Shown piece by piece: positions 18,703 through 30,661 of a stretch of 37,967 nucleotides of DNA. A model generated the notes under the pieces. It saw only the letters and a program-made list of their open reading frames with translations. It made no database searches and was not told the origin of the DNA. Source of the stretch: Symbiodinium natans (Eukaryota > Sar > Dinophyceae > Suessiales > Symbiodiniaceae). Positions within the stretch are counted from its first letter, which is position 1; each line of letters starts with the position of its first letter. The translations under genes and the position numbers were made by a program. The DNA lies in assembly GCA_905221605.1 (NCBI GenBank), contig CAJNDS010000617.1, positions 65,001 to 102,967 of the forward strand, in the 5' to 3' direction.

Positions 18703-20131
18703 GGATCCCACCACCCACTTCTGGGTTTATTATTATAAATCCCAATGCGGGGGTGAAGTGGGTTCGCCACGCCTGCCAGGGTTTCGAGTGGGTTTGGGAT
18801 GGGTTTTGGGTGGGTTTTGGGCGGGTTTGGGTGGGTTTCGGTGGGTTTTGCGTGGGTTTTGCGTGGGTTTGAGTGGGTTTGGGATGGGTTTTGGGTGGGT
18901 TTTGGGAGGGTTTTGGGTGGGTTTGGGTGTTTGGCTTAGAGGTGTGTCTTGGAGGGAAGTGTTTTGGCTTGGAGAGCGGCGTGTTTAGCTTTAGAGGTGC
19001 GTCTGGGCGGGTCTTGGAGGGGCGTGTTTGGCTTAGAGGTGCGTCTTGCAGGGGTGTGGTTGGGCGGTGCAATAAGCAAATGGAATGGGCAGATGCTTAA
19101 AATCCTTGGGTGGGTTTGGGTGTTTGGCTTAGAGGTGTGTCTTGGAGGGAAGTGTTTTGGCTTGGAGAGCGGCGTGTTTAGCTTTAGAGGTGCGTCTGGG
19201 CGGGTCTTGGAGGGGCGTGTTTGGCTTAGAGGTGCGTCTTGCAGGGGTGTGGTTGGGCGGTGCAATAAGCAAATGGAATGGGCAGGGCGGTGCAATAAGC
19301 AAATGGAATGGGCAGATGCTTAAAATCCCAAAACCCTGCTTCCTCACAAGAGCCGAAAAGAGGGTGGTTTAAGTAAATTGAGATGTTCAGCCCGAAATAA
19401 CACGCTTTGCAGGAATCCGGTAATATAATATTGTCAGACACGGACGGGATCCCACCACCCACTTCTGGGTTTATTATTATAAATCCCAATGCGGGGGTGA
19501 AGTGGGTTCGCCACGCCTGCCAGGGTTTCGAGTGGGTTTGGGATGGGTTTTGGGTGGGTTTTGGGCGGGTTTGGGTGGGTTTCGGTGGGTTTTGCGTGGG
19601 TTTTGCGTGGGTTTGAGTGGGTTTGGGATGGGTTTTGGGTGGGTTTTGGGAGGGTTTTGGGTGGGTTTGGGTGTTTGGCTTAGAGGTGTGTCTTGGAGGG
19701 AAGTGTTTTGGCTTGGAGAGCGGCGTGTTTAGCTTTAGAGGTGCGTCTGGGCGGGTCTTGGAGGGGCGTGTTTGGCTTAGAGGTGCGTCTTGCAGGGGTG
19801 TGGTTGGGCGGTGCAATAAGCAAATGGAATGGGCAGATGCTTAAAATCCTTGGGTGGGTTTGGGTGTTTGGCTTAGAGGTGTGTCTTGGAGGGAAGTGTT
19901 TTGGCTTGGAGAGCGGCGTGTTTAGCTTTAGAGGTGCGTCTGGGCGGGTCTTGGAGGGGCGTGTTTGGCTTAGAGGTGCGTCTTGCAGGGGTGTGGTTGG
20001 GCGGTGCAATAAGCAAATGGAATGGGCAGGGCGGTGCAATAAGCAAATGGAATGGGCAGATGCTTAAAATCCCAAAATCCTGCTTCCTCACAAGAGCCGA
20101 AAAGAGGGTGGTTTAAGTAAATTGAGATGTT
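18703..20131. repeat. Tandem duplication, 744-bp period
   Basis: Copy 1 (18703-19446) and copy 2 (19447-20131) appear identical along nearly all their length. One clear change is aaaaccctgc against aaaatcctgc near 19331/20075. Each contains the gggatccca/ttattatta element, a run of about 17 gtgggtttt-type units, and two copies of the minisatellite block 193 bp apart. This stretch is in the opposite orientation to most of 20.2-32 kb. Confidence 0.9.
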
Positions 20132-20238
20132 CTGACAATATTATTTTACCGGATTCCTGCCAAGCGTGCTATTTCGGGCTGAACATCTCAATTTACTTAA
20201 ACCACCCTCTTTTCGGCTCTTGTGAGGAAGCAGGATTT
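20075..20238. repeat. Perfect 57-bp inverted repeat at an orientation switch
   Basis: Arms 20075-20131 and 20182-20238 are exact reverse complements and the spacer is 50 bases. To the left the composite repeat runs in one orientation, to the right in the other, so this is the breakpoint of an inversion or fold-back duplication. The spacer is the 'tattattttaccggattcc' part of the same family. Confidence 0.95.
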
Positions 20239-20907
20239 AAACATCTGCCCATCCCATTTGCTTATTGCACCGCCGGGTTTCAAGTTTTGTGAGGAAGCAG
20301 GATTTTTTAAACATCTGCCCATTCCATTTGCTTATTGCACCGCCCAACCACCCCTGCAAGACGCACCTCTAAGCCAAACACGCCCCTCCAAGACCCGCCC
20401 AGACGCACCTCTAAAGCCAAACACGCCGCTCTCCAAGCCAAAACACTTCCCTCCAAGACACACCTCTAAGCCAAACACCCAAACCCACCCAAAACCCACC
20501 CAAAACCCACCCAAAACCCATCCCAAGCCCACTCAAACCCACGCAAAACCCACGCAAAACCCACGCAAAACCCACCGAAACCCAGGCTTAAATGCAGGGT
20601 TTTTGGCTTCGAATCTACAGCCAACAGGTTCCTTTGTCGCTCCTTGCCATTGATTTTGCGTGCGTTTTGCACATTAATGGGCTCTGCCCATCCCATTTGC
20701 TTATTGCACCGCCCTCCCTCCAAGACACACCTCTGAAGCCAAACACCCAAACCCACCCAAAACCCACCCAAAACCCATCCCTAGCCCACTCAAACCCACG
20801 CAAAACCCACGCAAAACCCACCGAAACCCACCCAAACCCGCCCAAAACCCAGCCAAAACCCATCCCAAACCCACTCGAAACCCTGGCAGGCGTGGCGAAC
20901 CCACTCA
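20134..20907 (+). repeat. 774-bp block, copy present inverted at 34403-35176
   Basis: The sequence from gacaatattattttaccgga to tggcgaacccact is found in reverse complement at 34403-35176 with very few changes (for example ggcaggcgtgg against ggcagccgtgg). It carries one copy of the 95-bp element and a series of aaaacccaccc units. Both copies have the unusual 'cgccgggtttcaagttttgt' segment, so they share a recent origin. Confidence 0.85.
20591..20685 (+). repeat. 95-bp dispersed element
   Basis: Starts aatgcagggtttttggcttc and ends acattaatgggctct. Very similar copies lie at 22951-23045, 23054-23147, 29106-29201, 34625-34720 (reverse) and 35177-35272, with more diverged ones inside the duplication at 7961-8374. 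Next to its left end the bases ttggct and agccaa can pair around a tcgaatctac loop. Read in reverse, gattcgaagcc is one base away from an RNA polymerase III B-box consensus. It encodes no protein. Confidence 0.85.
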
Positions 20908-21587
20908 CCTCTAAGCCAAACACCCAAACCCACCCAAAACCCACCCAAAACCCATCCCAAGCCCACTCAAACCCACGCAAAACCCACGCAAAACCCACCG
21001 AAACCCACCCAAACCCGCCCAGCCATAGTAGGGCTGTTTGGACTTGTTTGCCCCGCCCCCGGAAGTGGCCGAAAGGCCTCGGACTTGTTCACCCAAACCC
21101 GCCCAAAACCCACCCAAAACCCATCACAAACCCACTCGAAACCCTGGCAGGCGTGGCGAACCCACTTCACCCCCGCATTAAGCAGGATTTTTAGACATCT
21201 GCCCATTCCATTTGCTTATTGCACCGCCCAACCACACCCCTGCAAGACGCACCTCTAAGCCAAACACGCCCCTCCAAGACCCGCCCAGACGCACCTCTAA
21301 AGCCAAACACGCCGCTCTCCAAGCCAAAACACTTCCCTCCAAGACACACCTCTAAGCCAAACACCCAAACCCACCCAAAACCCACCCAAAACCCATCCCA
21401 AGCCCACTCAAACCCACGCAAAACCCACGCAAAACCCACCGAAACCCACCCAAAACCGCCCAAAACCCACCCAAAACCCATCCCAAACCCACTCGAAACC
21501 CTGGCAGGCGTGGCGAACCCACTTCACCCCCGCATTGGGATGTATAATAATAAACCCAGAGGTGGGTGGTGGGATCCCTTCCGTGTC

Positions 21588-24500
21588 TGACAATATTATA
21601 TTACCGGATTCCTGCAAAGCGTGCTATTTCGGGCTGAACATCTCAATTTGCTTAAACCACCCTCTTATCGGCTCTTGTGAGGAAGCAGGATTTTAAACAT
21701 CTACCGCCCTCCCTCCAAGACACACCTCTGAAGCCAAACACCCAAACCCACCCAAAACCCACCCAAAACCCATCCCTAGCCCACTCAAACCCACGCAAAA
21801 CCCACGCAAAACCCACCGAAACCCACCCAAACCCGCCCAAAACCCAGCCAAAACCCATCCCAAACCCACTCGAAACCCTGGCAGGCGTGGCGAACCCACT
21901 CACCTCTAAGCCAAACACCCAAACCCACCCAAAACCCACCCAAAACCCATCCCAAGCCCACTCAAACCCACGCAAAACCCACGCAAAACCCACCGAAACC
22001 CACCCAAACCCGCCCAGCCATAGTAGGGCTGTTTGGACTTGTTTGCCCCGCCCCGGAAGTGGCCGAAAGGCCTCGGACTTGTTCACCCAAACCCGCCCAA
22101 AACCCACCCAAAACCCATCACAAACCCACTCGAAACCCTGGCAGGCGTGGCGAACCCACTTCACCCCCGCATTAAGCAGGATTTTTAGACATCTGCCCAT
22201 TCCATTTGCTTATTGCACCGCCCAACCACACCCCTGCAAGACGCACCTCTAGCCAAACACGCCCCTCCAAGACCCGCCCAGACGCACCTCTAAAGCCAAA
22301 CACGCCGCTCTCCAAGCCAAAACACTTCCCTCCAAGACACACCTCTAAGCCAAACACCCAAACCCACCCAAAACCCACCCAAAACCCATCCCAAGCCCAC
22401 TCAAACCCACGCAAAACCCACGCAAAACCCACCGAAACCCACCCAAAACCGCCCAAAACCCACCCAAAACCCATCCCAAACCCACTCGAAACCCTGGCAG
22501 GCGTGGCGAACCCACTTCACCCCCGCATTGGGATGTATAATAATAAACCCAGAGGTGGGTGGTGGGATCCCTTCCGTGTCTGACAATATTATATTACCGG
22601 ATTCCTGCAAAGCGTTTTATTTCGGGCTGAACATCTCAATCTACTTAAACCACCCTCTTTTCGGCTCTTGTGAGGAAGCAGGATTTTTTAAACATCTGCC
22701 CATTCCATTTGCTTATTGCACCGCCCAACCACCCCTGCAAGACGCACCTCTAAGCCAAACACGCCCCTCCAAGACCCGCCCAGACGCACCTCTAAAGCCA
22801 AACACGCCGCTCTCCAAGCCAAAACACTTCCCTCCAAGACACACCTCTAAGCCAAACACCCAAACCCACCCAAAACCCACCCAAAACCCATCCCAAGCCC
22901 AACTCAAACCCACGCAAAACCCACGCAAAACCCACCGAAACCCAGGCTTAAATGCAGGGTTTTTGGCTTCGAATCTACAGCCAACAGGTTCCTTTGTCGC
23001 TCCTTGCCATTGATTTTGCGTGCGTTTTGCACATTAATGGGCTCTAAACCCTACATGCAGGGTTTTGGCTTCGAATCTACAGCCAACAGGTTCCTTTGTC
23101 GCTCCTTGCCATTGATTTTGCGTGCGTTTTGCACATTGATGGGCTCTAGGCCTGTTTTTGCTTTAGGGCGGTGCCATAAGCAAATGGAATGGGCACCCTT
23201 TCGGCCACTTCTTGGGTCCATCTTGGACAAGTCCAGGCCTTTCGGCCACTTCTTGGGCCCACCTTGGGGGGCGGGGCAAACAAGTCCAGGCCTTTCGGCC
23301 ACTCTTTGGGTCATATTGGGGGGCGGGGCAAACAAGTCCAGGTCTTTCCGGCCACTTCTTTGGCCCATCTTGGGAGGCGGGGAAAACAAGTCCAGGCCTT
23401 TCCGCCACTTCTTGGGCCTGTCTTGGGGGGCGGGGCAAACAAGTCCAGGCCCTTCCGCCACTTCTTGGCCTTTTTTGGGGGGAGGGCAAACAAGTCCAGG
23501 CCTTTCGGCCACTTCCAAGGGCGGGCAAACAAGTCCAGGCCTTTCGGCCACTTCATGGGCCCTTTTGGGGGGTGGGGCAAACAAGTCCAGACCTTCCGGC
23601 CACTTCTTGGGCTTAACTTTGGGGTCGGGGCAAACAAGTCCACAGGCCTGTCGGCCACTTCGGGGGGCGGCGCAAACAAGTCCAGGCCTTTCGGCCACTT
23701 CTTGGGCCCTTCTTGGGCCCTTTTTGGGGGGTGGGGCAAACAAGTCCAGGCCTTTCAGCCACTTCTTGGGCCCGTCTTGGGGGTGGGGCAAACAAGTCCT
23801 CGCCATAGTAGGGCTGTTTGGACTTGTTTGCCCCGCCCCCCCCGAAGTGGCCGAGAGGCCATTCTCTCACTTCTTGGGCCCATCTTGGGGGGCGGGGCAA
23901 ACAAGTCCAGGCCATTCTCTCACTTCTTGGGCCCATCTTGGGGGCGGGGCAAACAAAGGCCATTCTCTCACTTCTCGGGGCAAACAAGTCCAGGCCATTC
24001 TCTCACTTCTTGGGCCCATCTTGGGGGGCGGGGCAAACAAGTCCAGGCCATTCTCTCACTTCTTGGGCCCATCTTTTGGGGGGCGGGGCAAAAGGCCATT
24101 CTCTCACTTCTTGGGCCCAGCAGGGGGGGCGGGGCAAACAAGTCCAGGCCATTCTCTCACTTCTTGGGCCCATCTTGGGGGCGGGGCAAAAGGCCATTCT
24201 CTCACTTCTTGGGCCCATCTTGGGGGGCGGGGCAAACAAGTCCAGGCCATTCTCTCACTTCTTGGGCCCATCTTGGGGGGCGGGGCAAACAAGTCCGGCC
24301 ACTCTTTGGGTCATATTGGGGGGCGGGGCAAACAAGTCCAGGCCTTTCGGCCACTTCTTTGGCCCATCTTGGGGGGCGGGGAAAACAAGTCCAGGCCTTT
24401 CCGCCACTTCTTGGGCCTATCTTGGGGGGCGGGGCAAACAAGTCCAGGCCTTTCGGCCACTTCTTGGGCCTTTTTTGGGGGGAGGGCAAACAAGTCCAGG

Positions 24501-27500
24501 CCTTTCGGCCACTTCCAAGGGCGGGGCAAACAAGTCCAGGCCTTTCGGCCACTTCATGGGCCCTTTTGGGGGGTGTCCAGACGTTCCGGCCACTTCTTGG
24601 GCTCATCTTGGGGGGCGGGGCAAACAAGTCCACAGGCCTGTCGGCCACTTCGGGGGGCGGCGCAAACAAGTCCAGGCCTTTCGGCCACTTCTTGGGCCCT
24701 TCTTGGGCCCTTTTTGGGGGGTGGGGCAAACAAGTCCAGGCCTTTTGGGGGTGGGGCAAACAAGTCCTCGCCATAGTAGGGCTGTTTGGACTTGTTTGCC
24801 CCGCCCCCCGAAGTGGCCGACAGGCCTCGGACTTGTTCACCCAAACCCGCCCAAAACCCACCCAAAACCCATCACAAACCCACTCGAAACCCTGGCGTGG
24901 CGAACCCACTTCACCCCCGCATTAAGCAGGATTTTTAGACATCTGCCCATTCCATTTGCTTATTGCACCGCCCAACCACACCCCTGCAAGACGCACCTCT
25001 AAGCCAAACACGCCCCTCCAAGACCCGCCCAGACGCACCTCTAAAGCCAAACACGCCGCTCTCCAAGCCAAAACACTTCCCTCCAAGACACACCTCTAAG
25101 CCAAACACCCAAACCCACCCAAAACCCACCCAAAACCCATCCCAAGCCCACTCAAACCCACGCAAAACCCACGCAAAACCCACCGAAACCCACCCAAAAC
25201 CGCCCAAAACCCACCCAAAACCCATCCCAAACCCACTCGAAACCCTGGCAGGCGTGGCGAACCCACTTCACCCCCGCATTGGGATGTATAATAATAAACC
25301 CAGAGGTGGGTGGTGGGATCCCGTCCGTGTCTGACAATATTATATTACCGGATTCCTGCAAAGCGTGCTATTTCGGGCTGAACATCTCAATTTGCTTAAA
25401 CCACCCTCTTATCGGCTCTTGTGAGGAAGCAGGATTTTAAACATCTACCGCCCTCCCTCCAAGACACACCTCTGAAGCCAAACACCCAAACCCACCCAAA
25501 ACCCACCCAAAACCCATCCCTAGCCCACTCAAACCCACGCAAAACCCACGCAAAACCCACCGAAACCCACCCAAACCCGCCCAAAACCCAGCCAAAACCC
25601 ATCCCAAACCCACTCGAAACCCTGGCAGGCGTGGCGAACCCACTCACCTCTAAGCCAAACACCCAAACCCACCCAAAACCCACCCAAAACCCATCCCAAG
25701 CCCACTCAAACCCACGCAAAACCCACGCAAAACCCACCGAAACCCACCCAAACCCGCCCAGCCATAGTAGGGCTGTTTGGACTTGTTTGCCCCGCCCCCG
25801 GAAGTGGCCGAAAGGCCTCGGACTTGTTCACCCAAACCCGCCCAAAACCCACCCAAAACCCATCACAAACCCACTCGAAACCCTGGCAGGCGTGGCGAAC
25901 CCACTTCACCCCCGCATTAAGCAGGATTTTTAGACATCTGCCCATTCCATTTGCTTATTGCACCGCCCAACCACACCCCTGCAAGACGCACCTCTAAGCC
26001 AAACACGCCCCTCCAAGACCCGCCCAGACGCACCTCTAAAGCCAAACACGCCGCTCTCCAAGCCAAAACACTTCCCTCCAAGACACACCTCTAAGCCAAA
26101 CACCCAAACCCACCCAAAACCCACCCAAAACCCATCCCAAGCCCACTCAAACCCACGCAAAACCCACCGAAACCCACCCAAAACCGCCCAAAACCCACCC
26201 AAAACCCATCCCAAACCCACTCGAAACCCTGGCAGGCGTGGCGAACCCACTTCACCCCCGCATTGGGATGTATAATAATAAACCCAGAGGTGGGTGGTGG
26301 GATCCCGTCCGTGTCTGACAATATTATATTACCGGATTCCTGCAAAGCGTGCTATTTCGGGCTGAACATCTCAATTTGCTTAAACCACCCTCTTATCGGC
26401 TCTTGTGAGGAAGCAGGATTTTAAACATCTACCGCCCTCCCTCCAAGACACACCTCTGAAGCCAAACACCCAAACCCACCCAAAACCCACCCAAAACCCA
26501 TCCCTAGCCCACTCAAACCCACGCAAAACCCACGCAAAACCCACCGAAACCCACCCAAACCCGCCCAAAACCCAGCCAAAACCCATCCCAAACCCACTCG
26601 AAACCCTGGCAGGCGTGGCGAACCCACTCACCTCTAAGCCAAACACCCAAACCCACCCAAAACCCACCCAAAACCCATCCCAAGCCCACTCAAACCCACG
26701 CAAAACCCACGCAAAACCCACCGAAACCCACCCAAACCCGCCCAGCCATAGTAGGGCTGTTTGGACTTGTTTGCCCCGCCCCCGGAAGTGGCCGAAAGGC
26801 CTCGGACTTGTTCACCCAAACCCGCCCAAAACCCACCCAAAACCCATCACAAACCCACTCGAAACCCTGGCAGGCGTGGCGAACCCACTTCACCCCCGCA
26901 TTAAGCAGGATTTTTAGACATCTGCCCATTCCATTTGCTTATTGCACCGCCCAACCACACCCCTGCAAGACGCACCTCTAAGCCAAACACGCCCCTCCAA
27001 GACCCGCCCAGACGCACCTCTAAAGCCAAACACGCCGCTCTCCAAGCCAAAACACTTCCCTCCAAGACACACCTCTAAGCCAAACACCCAAACCCACCCA
27101 AAACCCACCCAAAACCCATCCCAAGCCCACTCAAACCCACGCAAAACCCACGCAAAACCCACCGAAACCCACCCAAACCCGCCCAAAACCCACCCAAAAC
27201 CCATCCCAAACCCACTCGAAACCCTGGCAGGCGTGGCGAACCCACTTCACCCCCGCATTGGGATGTATAATAATAAACCCAGAGGTGGGTGGTGGGATCC
27301 CTTCCGTGTCTGACAATATTATATTACCGGATTCCTGCAAAGCGTGCTATTTCGGGCTGAACATCTCAATTTGCTTAAACCACCCTCTTATCGGCTCTTG
27401 TGAGGAAGCAGGATTTTAAACATCTACCGCCCTCCCTCCAAGACACACCTCTGAAGCCAAACACCCAAACCCACCCAAAACCCACCCAAAACCCATCCCT

Positions 27501-28799
27501 AGCCCACTCAAACCCACGCAAAACCCACGCAAAACCCACCGAAACCCACCCAAACCCGCCCAAAACCCAGCCAAAACCCATCCCAAACCCACTCGAAACC
27601 CTGGCAGGCGTGGCGAACCCAACCACACCCCTGCAAGACGCACCTCTAAGCCAAACACGCCCCTCCAAGACCCGCCCAGACGCACCTCTAAAGCCAAACA
27701 CGCCGCTCTCCAAGCCAAAACACTTCCCTCCAAGACACACCTCTAAGCCAAACACCCAAACCCACCCAAAACCCACCCAAAACCCATCCCAAGCCCACTC
27801 AAACCCACGCAAAACCCACGCAAAACCCACCGAAACCCACCCAAAACCGCCCAAAACCCACCCAAAACCCATCCCAAACCCACTCGAAACCCTGGCAGGC
27901 GTGGCGAACCCACTTCACCCCCGCATTGGGATGTATAATAATAAACCCAGAGGTGGGTGGTGGGATCCCTTCCGTGTCTGACAATATTATATTACCGGAT
28001 TCCTGCAAAGCGTGCTATTTCGGGCTGAACATCTCAATTTGCTTAAACCACCCTCTTATCGGCTCTTGTGAGGAAGCAGGATTTTAAACATCTACCGCCC
28101 TCCCTCCAAGACACACCTCCGAAGCCAAACACCCAAACCCACCCAAAACCCACCCAAAACACGCCCCTCCAAGACCCGCCCAGACGCACCTCTAAAGCTA
28201 AACACGCCGCTCTCCAAGCCAAAACACTTCCCTCCAAGACACACCTCTAAGCCAAACACCCAAACCCACCCAAGGATTTTAAGCATCTGCCCATTGCATT
28301 TGCTTATTGCACCGCCCAACCACACCCCTGCAAGACGCACCTCTAAGCCAAACACGCCCCTCCAAGACCCGCCCAGACGCACCTCTAAAGCTAAACACGC
28401 CGCTCTCCAAGCCAAAACACTTCCCTCCAAGACACACCTCTAAGCCAAACACCCAAACCCACCCAAAACCCTCCCAAAACCCACCCAAAACCCATCCCAA
28501 ACCCCCCTCCAAGACACACCTCTAAGCCAAACACCCAAACCCACCCAAAACCCACCCAAAACCTAAGCCAAACACCCAAACCCACCCAAAACCCACCCAA
28601 AACCCATCCCAAGCCCACTCAAACCCACGCAAAACCCACGCAAAACCCACCGAAACCCACCCAAACCCGCCCAAAACCCACCCAAAACCCATCCCAAACC
28701 CACTCGAAACCCTGACGGGCGTGGCGAACCCACTTCACCCCCGCATTGGGATTTATAATAATAAACCCAGAAGTGGGGTGGTGGGATCCCGTCCGTGTC
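21588..28799. repeat. Higher-order repeat, unit about 985-995 bp
   Basis: The marker tgacaatattatattaccgg stands at 21588, 22581, 25332, 26316, 27311, 27979 and 28800. Full units are 993, 984 and 995 bp, one is shortened to 668 and one to 821, and one (22581-25332) is enlarged by a 53-bp satellite array. A full unit holds, in order, the marker element, the ttgtgaggaagcaggatttt block, minisatellite and aaaacccaccc runs, one solitary satellite monomer with ccatagtagggctgtttgga, the cccattccatttgcttattg block, a second minisatellite run, and the cattgggatgtataataata end. Copies are almost identical, as after recent amplification or gene conversion. Confidence 0.9.
23197..24850 (+). repeat. 53-bp satellite array, blocks type 1 - type 2 - type 1
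   Basis: The monomer has three parts: tcttggggggcggggcaaac, aagtccaggcc, and a variable part ending cacttcttgggccca. Type 1 has tttcggccac and type 2 has attctctcac at the same place. Type 1 fills about 23197-23840, type 2 about 23857-24296 and type 1 again 24297-24850. Both type-1 blocks end with the same inverted cap (23785-23834 and 24753-24802). Frames of up to 590 codons run through it because the monomer has few stops; they are not genes. Confidence 0.9.
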
Positions 28800-29060
28800 T
28801 GACAATATTATATTACCGGATTCCTGCAAAGCGTGTTATTTCGGGCTGAACATCTCAATTTACTTAAACCAGGTGGGATCCCGTCCGTGTCTGACAATAT
28901 TATATTACCGGATTCCTGCAAAGCGTGTTATTTCGGGCTGAACATCTCAATTTACTTAAACCAGGTGGGATCCCGTCCGTGTCTGACAATATTATATTAC
29001 CGGATTCCTGCAAAGCGTGTTATTTCGGGCTGAACATCTCAATTTACTTAAACCACCCTC
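28783..29060 (+). repeat. Three exact copies of a 92-bp unit
   Basis: The marker gggatcccgtccgtgtctga stands at 28783, 28875 and 28967, and the copies are identical through tttacttaaacc. This is the marker element of the ~985-bp unit amplified on its own. Confidence 0.9.
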
Positions 29061-29229
29061 TTTTCGGCTCTTGTGAGGAAGCAGGATTTTAAACATCTAG
29101 AGGTGAAATGCAGGGTTTTTGGCTTCGAATCTACAGCCAACAGGTTCCTTTGTCGCTCCTTGCCATTGATTTTGCGTGCGTTTTGCACATTGATGGGCTC
29201 TAGGCCTGTTTTTGCTTTAGGGCGGTGCC

Positions 29230-29830
29230 ATAAGCAAATGGAATGGGCACAGGCCTTTCGGCCACTTCTTGGGTCCATCTTGGACAAGTCCAGGCCTTTC
29301 GGCCACTTCTTGGGCCCACCTTGGGGGGCGGGGCAAACAAGTCCAGGCCTTTCGGCCACTCTTTGGGTCATATTGGTGGGCAAACCAAACAAGTCCAGGC
29401 CTTTCCGGCCACTTCTTTGGCCCATCTTGGGGGGCGGGGAAAAACAAGTCCAGGCCTTTCCGCCACTTCTTGGGCCTATCTTGGGGGGCGGGGCAAACAA
29501 GTCCAGGCCTTTCGGCCACTTCTTGGGCCTTTCTTGGGGGGAGGGCAAACAAGTCCAGGCCTTTCGGCCACTTCCAACGGCGGGGCAAACAAGTCCAGGC
29601 CTTTCGGCCACTTCATGGGCCCTTTTGGGGGGTGGGGCAAACAAGTCCAGACCTTCCGGCCACTTCTTGGGCTCATCTTGGGGGGCGGGGCAAACAAGTC
29701 CACAGGCCTGTCGGCCACTTCGGGGGGCGGCGCAAACAAGTGTGGGGCAAACAAGTCCTCGCCATAGTAGGGCTGTTTGGACTTGTTTGCCCCGCCCCCC
29801 GAAGTGGCCGAAAGGCCTCGGACTTGTTCA
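29230..29830 (+). repeat. 53-bp satellite array, type 1
   Basis: About eleven monomers with tttcggccac, ending in the inverted cap at 29744-29793. Several monomers are shortened (for example cacttccaacggcggggcaa). Confidence 0.85.
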
Positions 29831-30133
29831 CCCAAACCCGCCCAAAACCCACCCAAAACCCATCCCAAACCCACTCGAAACCCTGGCAGGCGTGGCGAAC
29901 CCACTTCACCCCCGCATTAAGCAGGATTTTTTAAACATCTGCCCATTCCATTTGCTTATTGCACCGCCCAACCACACCCCTGCAAGACGCACCTCTAAGC
30001 CAAACACGCCCCTCCAAGACCCGCCCAGACGCACCTCTAAAGCCAAACACGCCGCTCTCCAAGCCAAAACACTTCTCTAAGCCAAACACCCAAACCCACC
30101 CAAAACCCACTCAAAACCCATCCCAAGCCCACT

Positions 30134-30661
30134 CAAACAAGTCCAGGCCATTCTCTCACGTCTTGGGCCCATCTTGGGGGGCGGGGCAAACAAGCCCAGG
30201 CCATTCTCTCACTTCTTGGGCCCACCTTGGGGGGCGGGGCAAGCAAGTCCAGGCCATTCTCTCACTTCTTGGGCCCATCTTGGGGGGCGGGGCAAGCAAG
30301 TCCAGGCCATTCTCTTACTTCTTGCCATCTTGGGGGGCGGGGCAAACAAGTCCAGGCCATTCTCTCACTGCCATTCTCTCACTTCTTGGGCGGCGGGGCA
30401 AACAAGTCCAGGCCATTCTCTCACTTCTTGGGCTCATCTTGGGGGCGGGGCAAACAAGTCCAGGCCATTCTCTCACTTCTCCATCTTGGGGGGCGGGGCA
30501 AACAAGTCCAGGCCATTCTCTCACTTCTTGGGCCCATCTTGGGGGGCAGGGCAAACAAGTCCAGGCCATTCTCTCACTTCTTGGGCCCATCTTGGGGGCG
30601 GGGCAAACAAGTCCAGGCCATTCTCTCACTTCTCCATCTTGGGGGGCGGGGAAACAAGTCC
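30134..30661 (+). repeat. 53-bp satellite array, type 2
   Basis: About ten monomers with attctctcac, several with internal deletions. It starts abruptly inside an acccactcaaac run and ends inside a 'ccaaaacccatcccaaaccc' run, so it is an insertion or replacement within the ~985-bp unit. Confidence 0.85.

Noticed and set aside
20591-20685. tRNA gene in the 95-bp element
   Set aside because: Only a T-arm-like part is visible. There is no acceptor stem, anticodon arm or A-box at proper spacing.
23004-24925. 590- and 578-codon open frames as large repeat proteins
   Set aside because: They overlap in different frames with equal quality, and further long frames run on the minus strand. The 53-bp monomer is not a multiple of three, and length changes between monomers are not kept in frame. 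They are satellite by-products.
20222-28250. Lys-Pro-Thr-Gln-rich frames as cell-wall or antifreeze-like proteins
   Set aside because: They come from the simple acccacccaaaaccc and gcacctctaagccaaacac repeats, occur in every unit and also give long frames on the other strand. There is no start context, signal or domain.
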